Origin: Psychrobacter sp. BI730
GTDB taxonomy: Bacteria; Pseudomonadota; Gammaproteobacteria; Pseudomonadales; Moraxellaceae
Assembly: GCF_013414195.1 (NCBI RefSeq)
Contig: NZ_JAATTV010000006.1
Coordinates: forward strand, 62,001 to 126,000
Reading direction: 5' to 3'
DNA length: 64,000 bases
This document shows positions 58,271 through 64,000 of this stretch, piece by piece; position 1 is the stretch's first letter, and each line of letters begins with the position of its first letter. Position numbers and translations under genes: made by a program. Below the pieces are notes generated by a model. It had not been told where the DNA came from, did not search any database, and saw nothing but the letters and a program-made list of their open reading frames with translations.

Positions 58271-58984
58271 ATGACAGATCGCTCAAATAATCTGGATGGT
58301 TTGGCAGGTGTGGTTATCTTGGCAGGCGGAGCCTCTAGACGTATGGGAACGGCTAAGGCTATGCTGACACTACCGTCAGGTGAGCAGCTGTTAGATTATC
58401 ATGTTCGCCATGCGAGTAAGTTACAAGTTCCTATATTGATTGCAGATAATGGTCGCGACTTTCAAACTGGTTTAGATGTCCATTTAGAAAGCCTCAATGT
58501 GCCTGTTATTCATATTGCTGATTATGGTGCTGATGTTGACTCTAGTGAGCATGATGAGCAGATTAAAACTGGCGGCGCTTTGGTCGCTATTGAATCAGCC
58601 TTACAAACATTGAACGGTTTGATCAGCTTGAATGATTCAGGCGTATCAAAAAACGTACAAGCTTCGTGGTTACTGGTTATTAGCTGTGATAGCTTAATAC
58701 CAGCAACTGACTTGTGGCAGAAATTACAATGTGAAATAAGCCTTGCTGCTGATAAGAAAGTAATTTGCTTAAAAGATGACGGTCACTTATATCCACTATT
58801 AGGACTGTATCAGCTAAGTATCGAGCCTGATTTGAAAAACTATATAGATAGCGGACAGCGTAGGGTGATGCAGTTTATTCAGCCATTAGTGCAAGCTGTA
58901 CCATTTAGCAAAGAGTGGCAAAATCTAACCAACTTTAATACGCCTAAAGATTTTAAGCAGGCATGTGCTGTTCTACCAAAATAA
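58271..58984 (+). CDS. mobA: Molybdenum cofactor guanylyltransferase-like protein
   Basis: MobA attaches GMP to the molybdenum cofactor to form the guanine dinucleotide form used by DMSO-reductase-family enzymes. The nucleotide-binding signature VILAGGASRRMGTAKAMLTL is clear, and LLVISCDSLIP matches the metal-binding CD-P region. LYPLLGLYQ and the FNTPKDF near the C-terminus are typical. At 237 residues it is somewhat long. A central acidic insert (about residues 90-130) is unusual. Confidence 0.88.
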   Translation: MTDRSNNLDGLAGVVILAGGASRRMGTAKAMLTLPSGEQLLDYHVRHASKLQVPILIADNGRDFQTGLDVHLESLNVPVIHIADYGADVDSSEHDEQIKTGGALVAIESALQTLNGLISLNDSGVSKNVQASWLLVISCDSLIPATDLWQKLQCEISLAADKKVICLKDDGHLYPLLGLYQLSIEPDLKNYIDSGQRRVMQFIQPLVQAVPFSKEWQNLTNFNTPKDFKQACAVLPK

Positions 58985-59014
58985 TAAAAATATCACATAA
59001 GAAAGGTTATATAA

Positions 59015-59521
59015 ATGAATGACAGCGTTCAGATAAATCAGCAATCTACTTTATCTCACTTGGATAGTGATGGTGATATTACCATGGTCGATGTCAGTGG
59101 CAAGACAGCAACGACGCGAGAAGCCAATGCCTCTGGGCAAGTTCGTTTTCCCAGTGAAATTTATACGCAGATTAAAGCGGCTGATGGGATGACCAAAAAA
59201 GGCAGCATCACACAAACGGCTCATATCGCTGGTATCATGGCGGCCAAACGTACTCATGATCTGATACCGCTTTGTCATCCACTACCGCTAGACAAGATAG
59301 GTTTGAGCTTTGAGTACAATGACGCGCTCAGCAGCCTCACGGTCAGTGCGGTGGTCAAGGTTACGCATAAGACAGGGGTGGAGATGGAGGCTCTAACAGC
59401 GGTTAGTGTTGCCTGCTTAACTATCTATGATATGACTAAAGCACTATCGCATGATATCGTTATAGACGATATTCATCTGGTCAAAAAGACAGGTGGTAAA
59501 TCAGACTATAGTCATGCTTAA
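59015..59521 (+). CDS. moaC: Cyclic pyranopterin monophosphate synthase
   Basis: MoaC completes the first stage of cofactor synthesis, converting the MoaA product to cyclic pyranopterin monophosphate. MVDVSGKTATTREANASGQV, KKGSITQTAHIAGIMAAKRT, DLIPLCHPLPLDKI and THKTGVEMEALTAVSVACLT with TIYDMTKAL contain the conserved lysine, histidine and glutamate residues. At 168 residues the length is normal. The C-terminal KTGGKSD is characteristic. Confidence 0.96.
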   Translation: MNDSVQINQQSTLSHLDSDGDITMVDVSGKTATTREANASGQVRFPSEIYTQIKAADGMTKKGSITQTAHIAGIMAAKRTHDLIPLCHPLPLDKIGLSFEYNDALSSLTVSAVVKVTHKTGVEMEALTAVSVACLTIYDMTKALSHDIVIDDIHLVKKTGGKSDYSHA

Positions 59522-59618
59522 AGTGACAACATTGCAGAGTGTGTCGTCAATTAATTAATCAATCAATAAAAATATGCTAAGTGCCAAGCAAGGAAGCTTG
59601 CATAAGAGGGAGAGGTTT

Positions 59619-59900
59619 ATGAGTGCTATCGATATGACAACTAATATCGAATCAACGATGAATATTAATGTCATGTATTTTGCCAGTTTGGCTGACGAGG
59701 CCAATTGTCAACAAGAGAGAGTAAGCTTACAGCAGGATACGTCATTGACTGAACTATACGAACAGCTTAGTCAAAAACATCGCTTTAGCCGTCCGCAGTC
59801 GGAGCTACGAGTCGCAGTGAATGACTACTTTGTTAAATGGACTGACCAGATAAATAATGGTGATAGCGTAGTTTTCATCACGCCAGTCGCTGGTGGTTAG
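59619..59900 (+). CDS. moaD: Molybdopterin synthase small (sulfur-carrier) subunit
   Basis: MoaD is a ubiquitin-like sulfur carrier whose C-terminal thiocarboxylate supplies sulfur for molybdopterin. The protein ends in Gly-Gly (VFITPVAGG) as required. NINVMYFASLADEANCQQER at the N-terminal strand and LRVAVNDYFVKW with GDSVVFITPV show the fold. The frame opens at 59574, but AGAGG just before the ATG at 59619 favours that start. A start at 59658 would give the usual 81 residues, so the first 13 residues are uncertain. Confidence 0.92.
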   Translation: MSAIDMTTNIESTMNINVMYFASLADEANCQQERVSLQQDTSLTELYEQLSQKHRFSRPQSELRVAVNDYFVKWTDQINNGDSVVFITPVAGG

Positions 59901-59977
59901 ACAAGCGTTTATTAGTGTCCATTTTGTCAGTAGCTATTCAGTGGTTACAAAGAGAAAATAATAAATAGAGAAGAAAA

Positions 59978-60469
59978 ATGACCGACAACGTCCACGATCA
60001 TTCAATGAGCATCAAACGTAGTGCTGACGAAGCTTACCTTATCGCTGAGCGTGATGGCTTTGCGCTACTAGATATTGCGATTGATGAAGATAGGCTAAAA
60101 AGTACGTTAGATAATGACAGCTGCGGCGCGTTTGTTTGTTTTGAAGGGCGAGTGCGCAACCATAATAATGCCGCGAGCGTTGATAGCCTTACCTATTATG
60201 GTTATGAGGATTTGGCTATCAATCAAGGCCGCACCATTATAGAAGAAGCCAAAAAGCGTTTTGAAATTACGCATGCTATTGCGATACATCGTATCGGTGC
60301 GTTAGAAATTGGCGATGTAGCTGTGTGGGTTGGGGTAGTGTCAGCGCATCGTTATCCAGCATTTGATGCTTGTCGCTGGATATTAGATACCATCAAAGCA
60401 GACATTCCTGTGTGGAAGCAAGAATACTACGAAGACGACTCGTCTAAATGGCTCAGCAATAATGGTTAA
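59978..60469 (+). CDS. moaE: Molybdopterin synthase large subunit
   Basis: MoaE, with MoaD, converts cyclic pyranopterin monophosphate to molybdopterin. GAFVCFEGRVRNHNN is the N-terminal signature, followed by LTYYGYEDLAINQGRTIIEE, AIHRIGALEIGDVAVWVGVV, SAHRYPAFDACRWILDTIKA and DIPVWKQEYYEDD, where the lysine residues act in catalysis. At 163 residues the length is normal. It overlaps modA by eight bases, tying cofactor synthesis to molybdate uptake. Confidence 0.95.
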   Translation: MTDNVHDHSMSIKRSADEAYLIAERDGFALLDIAIDEDRLKSTLDNDSCGAFVCFEGRVRNHNNAASVDSLTYYGYEDLAINQGRTIIEEAKKRFEITHAIAIHRIGALEIGDVAVWVGVVSAHRYPAFDACRWILDTIKADIPVWKQEYYEDDSSKWLSNNG

Positions 60470-61331
60470 GTCATTAGTTACTGTCTGTGTATCTGCTTGT
60501 CTGCTATTATCACTAAATGCTTGTACGCAAGACAAAGACGCTAATACGACGCTTACTGATACTACTGAGCAATCTCATACATTGCGTATTGCTGCGGCTG
60601 CTAACTTATCTGATGTACTCCCTCATATCATTGATAGCTATCAGGCTGATAACAGCTCATCTGCCCAAAATATTTCAGGTATCTTAGATATTGAAGTTAC
60701 TTATGCCTCTTCTGGTAAGTTATATGCGCAAATCAAAGCAGGGGCACCGTATGATATATTCTTGTCTGCCAATCAAGATTTTCCTGCTAAATTGGCTGAT
60801 GAAAATTTAGTTAGTATTATTAACGAAGATAATAAGCTAACCAAGCCTTTTACGTATACCAGAGGTCAATTAGCACTCTATAGTGTCACCAAACCTTTAA
60901 GCGATTTTACGCCAACATCGCTGGGTGATGTGTTTACCAGTGCTGACTTTACTCAGGACAGCAAGGTAGCTATTGCGAACCCTGACCTTGCGCCTTATGG
61001 TGCGTCTGCCAAAGCCTATCTGCAATCACAAAATATGTACGATAAGTTAAATGCTCAAAAAAGCTTGATACAGTCAGAGAATATCGGTCAAGCGTTTCAA
61101 TATGCGTATACGGGCAGTGTGGAGTATGGTTTTGTAGCACAGTCTCAGCTTGTTGCGATTAAAGCCAAGCCTGAGCAGTTTATTACCTTATTACCAACGT
61201 CTTATCCAACTATCTTACAAGATGGCATAATTATCAATAACACCGCCCCAGCAGCAGACTTCACCGACTACCTGCGCTCAAAAGCAGGACAGCAGCACTT
61301 CTTACAAGCAGGCTATCTGGCCGTCCAGTAA
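60462..61331 (+). CDS. modA: Molybdate ABC transporter substrate-binding lipoprotein
   Basis: ModA captures molybdate or tungstate in the periplasm for ABC import. The lipobox SLNAC ends the signal peptide. The mature protein begins with LRIAAAANLSDVLPHIIDSY, whose alanine-serine loop binds the oxyanion, then VTYASSGKLYAQIKAGAPYD, IFLSANQDFPAKL and AIANPDLAPYGASAKAYL. At 289 residues it is slightly longer than usual because of a linker after the lipobox. Confidence 0.93.
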   Translation: MVKSLVTVCVSACLLLSLNACTQDKDANTTLTDTTEQSHTLRIAAAANLSDVLPHIIDSYQADNSSSAQNISGILDIEVTYASSGKLYAQIKAGAPYDIFLSANQDFPAKLADENLVSIINEDNKLTKPFTYTRGQLALYSVTKPLSDFTPTSLGDVFTSADFTQDSKVAIANPDLAPYGASAKAYLQSQNMYDKLNAQKSLIQSENIGQAFQYAYTGSVEYGFVAQSQLVAIKAKPEQFITLLPTSYPTILQDGIIINNTAPAADFTDYLRSKAGQQHFLQAGYLAVQ

Positions 61332-61377
61332 TACGTTAGACTAACCCCTCTCATCATAGAACGAGCAGTGACATTAT

Positions 61378-62079
61378 ATGATCGACCAGTCTCTTATGTC
61401 AGATATGCTCAGTCCATTTTGGGTGAGCATCAAGCTCGCTTGTGTGACCACTTTATGTCTATTACTATTTGCAACGCCCATCGCTTATTGGTTGGCTAAG
61501 CCGAGCCGTATAAAAGCAATAGGACGTCTTAAGGTACTGCTCATGGGCATCATTGCGATGCCCCTAGTGCTACCACCTACCGTGATTGGTTTTTATCTAC
61601 TGTTACTGCTCAGTCCTAGTGTGGGTATCGGTAAATGGTTGAGCGAACATAATATTAGCCCGCTGATTTTTACCTTTGAAGGTCTGGTCATTGGTTCTAT
61701 TATTTACTCATTGCCTTTTTATATACAGCCTGTCTATGCACAGTTTTTGCGTATTCCGCAAAGTGTCACGGAAGTCGCTCATCTTTTAGAGCCCAATCGT
61801 ATGCGACGGTTTATGAAAGTGGCTTTACCGCAAGCGCGGGTGGGTATTATTTTGGGTAGTTTAGTAAGCTTTGCTCATACCATTGGGGAGTTTGGGGTTG
61901 TACTGATGATAGGGGGTAGCATCTCAGGCGAAACTAAAGTGGTATCGATTGCTATATATGAGCAGGTAGAAGCGCTTAATTATGAGGCGGCGCATATGAT
62001 GTCTGGTATTTTAATTATCATGGGTGTAGTGATGGTAGCGTTAATCGCTAGCGTAAGCCGAATAAGTCAACGTCCATAG
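61378..62079 (+). CDS. modB: Molybdate ABC transporter permease
   Basis: ModB is the inner-membrane channel of the molybdate importer. The 233-residue protein has about five to six membrane helices. MPLVLPPTVIGFYLLLLLSP is the family signature, and the EVAHLLEPNRMRRFMKVALP loop is the EAA motif that docks the ATPase, followed by GSLVSFAHTIGEFGVVLMIG. It ends the operon. No modC ATPase gene follows, although one is needed for transport. Confidence 0.94.
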   Translation: MIDQSLMSDMLSPFWVSIKLACVTTLCLLLFATPIAYWLAKPSRIKAIGRLKVLLMGIIAMPLVLPPTVIGFYLLLLLSPSVGIGKWLSEHNISPLIFTFEGLVIGSIIYSLPFYIQPVYAQFLRIPQSVTEVAHLLEPNRMRRFMKVALPQARVGIILGSLVSFAHTIGEFGVVLMIGGSISGETKVVSIAIYEQVEALNYEAAHMMSGILIIMGVVMVALIASVSRISQRP

Positions 62080-62163
62080 CACTGGAACATTTGTATGCGG
62101 GTTAAGAAGTGTTAGGTAGCACAGTAGCTATATAAACAATGTCTAAGCAAAATACGCAGACAC

Positions 62164-62194
62164 AAAAAAACCTCAAACAATCTAATGCTTGAGG
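62164..62194 (-). terminator. Rho-independent terminator of the tRNA transcript
   Basis: On the minus strand, CCTCAAGCA and TGTTTGAGG form the stem and TTTTTTT follows. It lies just after tRNA-Asp. On the plus strand no T-run follows, so it serves the tRNA genes rather than modB. Confidence 0.85.
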
Positions 62195-62236
62195 CGAAAC
62201 TTGCTTAAACTCGAAAGTTTAAATTCGTTTTAAATA

Positions 62237-62313
62237 TGGCGCAGCGGACGGGACTCGAACCCGCGACCCCCGGCGTGACAGGCCGGTATTCTAACCAACT
62301 GAACTACCGCTGC
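62237..62313 (-). tRNA. tRNA-Asp (anticodon GTC)
   Basis: Full cloverleaf on the minus strand: acceptor GCAGCGG pairs with CCGCTGC, D-arm GTTCAGTTGGTTAGAA, anticodon loop CTGTCAC giving GTC, and T-arm GCGGGTTCGAGTCCCGT. CCA is encoded at the 3' end. It is the second of two tRNA genes read from the same promoter. Confidence 0.97.
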
Positions 62314-62350
62314 TTAGGTCTCTTAGCTTGTTTAGCCACTTGCTAAGAAG

Positions 62351-62426
62351 TGGTGGGTGATGACGGATTCGAACCGCCGACATTCTGCGTGTAAGGCAGA
62401 CGCTCTACCAACTGAGCTAATCACCC
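62351..62426 (-). tRNA. tRNA-Val (anticodon TAC)
   Basis: Full cloverleaf on the minus strand: acceptor GGGTGAT pairs with ATCACCC, D-arm AGCTCAGTTGGTAGAGC, anticodon loop CTTACAC giving TAC, and T-arm CGGCGGTTCGAATCCGTC. CCA is encoded. It precedes tRNA-Asp by 37 bases. Confidence 0.97.
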
Positions 62427-62506
62427 TTCGAACAATTGCTAGGCAATTTATTCAACATCAACTGAGCTCTTAAGTTTGTCACTAAGCTCCGTTGCTGTGG
62501 GTGTGT

Positions 62507-62534
62507 ATTATATAGATTTACAGTTGGGTGTCAA
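62507..62534 (-). promoter_or_regulatory. Near-consensus promoter of the tRNA-Val/tRNA-Asp unit
   Basis: On the minus strand TTGACA (62534-62529), a 16-base spacer and TATAAT (62512-62507) match the sigma-70 consensus in all twelve positions. A 75-base leader runs to the first tRNA. The strength fits stable RNA synthesis. Confidence 0.88.
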
Positions 62535-62727
62535 ATGTTATTTTAATATTTTTAGAAAATAATTATAAATCGCACTTGTAATCTATCAAAAATAGCACTC
62601 AAAGCCATGTATTATATAGCATTTCTAAAAGTACACTTATTATCATTACTTGTTGTTTAGAGGTGAAAAGCTACTATACTATGGATGCTTTGCTCGTTAT
62701 GGATGCTTTATTCGTTGAACACGGTTG

Positions 62728-64000
62728 ATGGAGGTCAATATAAACACTTTTGCTATTAAAGATACTTTTACTAGCTGGACCTGGGGAGACTTAGCGGGTC
62801 TAGGTCTGGTGCTGCATATTGTACTTATGATAGTAATGACGCTGCGAGTAGTTTCTGTGCAGCGCAATATTGGCGTGTCTATTGCGTGGGTTGCGGTGCT
62901 TTACACGTTGCCAGTATTTGGTTTTATTGCTTATATCCTGCTCGGTGAGCCGATGATTGGACGGCGCTATCGTGAACGCGTAGATCAAGCCAGCATCTTG
63001 ATGAACGATATGGCAAGGCGTGAGCATCTGATTTTTGATAAAGGGCAAGACTTATTACCAACCAACTACCGCGGTGTTAGCCAAATAGGAACGCGTTGGA
63101 CTGGGTTTGGTGTATTTCCCAATCATCAAATGCAGCTGTTGACGGATCCTGCTTCGATTTTTCAGCGTTTGATTGAAGATATCCATGCCGCCCAGCGTAT
63201 TGTCCTCATGGAATTTTATATTGTCTATCCAAAAGGACAGGTGCTAGAAGTCATAGAGGCGCTGTCTGTAGCGGCTCAGCGCGGCGTAGAGTGTCATATA
63301 TTGGCTGATAGTGTGGGCAGTTTTAGCTTTATTAATAGTAGCGTGCACCGCAAATTAGAAAAAGCAGGGGTTTATGTCCATCAGTCATTGCCAGTAGGGT
63401 TGTTTAAGACATTATTTAAACGTTCTGATTTGCGCAATCATCGTAAAATGGTGGTTATCGATGAACATATTGGCTATATCGGCAGCTTCAATCTGGTTGA
63501 TCCAAGGTTTTTTAAGCAAAATAAAAACGTTGGTCAATGGATTGATGTGGCGCTACGAACGACTAGCCAGCACTCAATTAGTATCAATACAGCGATGGCC
63601 AAGGTAATTGTTACCGACATCGGTGCTGAAAGTAATGACAATCTTGCCGAGCTGCATCAACGGGTTAATAACTATACTCGTAAGTTATATGTGATGCATC
63701 CGACCATCAATGATCTAAATAGCCGCGTGAAGGTATTGGCGGATACGATTGATGATCATGAGCAGCCAGATATAGGCGCCACCTCGATTGTCGTACCAAA
63801 GATGCCTGTCGTGGACAAAGTCTTGGCGCAGCTAATACCTTCAGCACCGCAGCTAACGGCTCATGTGATTTACAATACGTTAGTTTCTGTGATTCATCGT
63901 GCCAATAAGCGCATTCGCATTACCACACCTTATTTTGTCCCTGATGAGTCCCTATCGGGTGCGCTGACGATAGCGGCTAAGCGCGGCGTTGATGTGACGA
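62728..64000 (+). CDS. cls: Cardiolipin synthase, N-terminal part (gene runs off the right edge)
   Basis: A phospholipase-D family enzyme that makes cardiolipin in the inner membrane. The first visible ATG (MEVNINTFAIKD) is at 62728. Two membrane helices follow (LAGLGLVLHIVLMIVMTLRV and VSIAWVAVLYTLPVFGFIAY), then the GEPMIGRRYRERV linker. The first HKD catalytic motif is complete (NHRKMVVIDEHIGYIGSFN), with the FYIVYPKGQV stretch before it. The second HKD motif lies beyond the window edge; the visible part ends in RIRITTPYFVPDESL. About 424 codons are present. Assignment to ClsA rather than other Cls types is not attempted. Confidence 0.92.
   Translation, partial: MEVNINTFAIKDTFTSWTWGDLAGLGLVLHIVLMIVMTLRVVSVQRNIGVSIAWVAVLYTLPVFGFIAYILLGEPMIGRRYRERVDQASILMNDMARREHLIFDKGQDLLPTNYRGVSQIGTRWTGFGVFPNHQMQLLTDPASIFQRLIEDIHAAQRIVLMEFYIVYPKGQVLEVIEALSVAAQRGVECHILADSVGSFSFINSSVHRKLEKAGVYVHQSLPVGLFKTLFKRSDLRNHRKMVVIDEHIGYIGSFNLVDPRFFKQNKNVGQWIDVALRTTSQHSISINTAMAKVIVTDIGAESNDNLAELHQRVNNYTRKLYVMHPTINDLNSRVKVLADTIDDHEQPDIGATSIVVPKMPVVDKVLAQLIPSAPQLTAHVIYNTLVSVIHRANKRIRITTPYFVPDESLSGALTIAAKRGVDVT

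Overview
The window looks like a chromosomal stretch of a gammaproteobacterium of the family Moraxellaceae, most likely Psychrobacter or a close relative. That placement is an inference from protein character, moderate G+C and gene order (hisZ-purA; rlmN-pilF-rodZ-ispG-hisS-yfgM-bamB-der; surE-nlpD). No database search was run. I see no insertion sequence, prophage, integrase or CRISPR array. Both ends cut through genes: nadB on the left and a cardiolipin synthase on the right.

Region 1 (1-4331) is a de novo NAD locus. nadA-nadB lie on the minus strand. A Nudix-derived NAD regulator (NadQ/NrtR type) and nadC lie on the plus strand. A near-perfect palindrome upstream of nadA recurs in weaker form over the nadC promoter, so the locus looks self-contained with its own repressor. 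Region 2 (4563-9455) holds a MarC-type membrane protein, an ArgO/LysE exporter, three tandem paralogous proteins of unknown function (one with an EF-hand-like loop), and rluB.

Region 3 (about 9900-27702) is a Wzy-type capsule or exopolysaccharide operon of 14 genes on the plus strand: wza, wzc, a WbpM/PglF-type 4,6-dehydratase, a Wzx-like flippase, five glycosyltransferases, a QueC-like PP-loop protein of unknown role, a pyruvyltransferase, an EpsG/Wzy-type polymerase, a PglC-type initiating transferase and a DegT-type aminotransferase. No wzb phosphatase and no sugar N-acetyltransferase are encoded. Two genes in the middle are strikingly AT-rich, which suggests a mosaic origin.

Region 4 (27981-46499) is mostly housekeeping: folD, psiE-like, corA-like, a DUF2237 protein, hisZ, purA, an LprI/DUF1311 secreted protein, ndk, and the rlmN-to-der run that links ribosome modification, type IV pili, cell shape, isoprenoids, histidyl-tRNA and outer-membrane assembly. 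Region 5 (46696-54603) holds a histidine kinase with a degenerate receiver, a D,D-carboxypeptidase, a small secreted unknown, surE, an nlpD-like LysM/M23 lipoprotein and an MltB-like lytic transglycosylase.

Region 6 (55025-62079) is a molybdenum cofactor and molybdate uptake operon (moeA, moaA, moaB, mobA, moaC, moaD, moaE, modA, modB) that lacks modC. It is followed by tRNA-Val and tRNA-Asp on the minus strand behind a near-consensus promoter, and then the start of a cardiolipin synthase gene.
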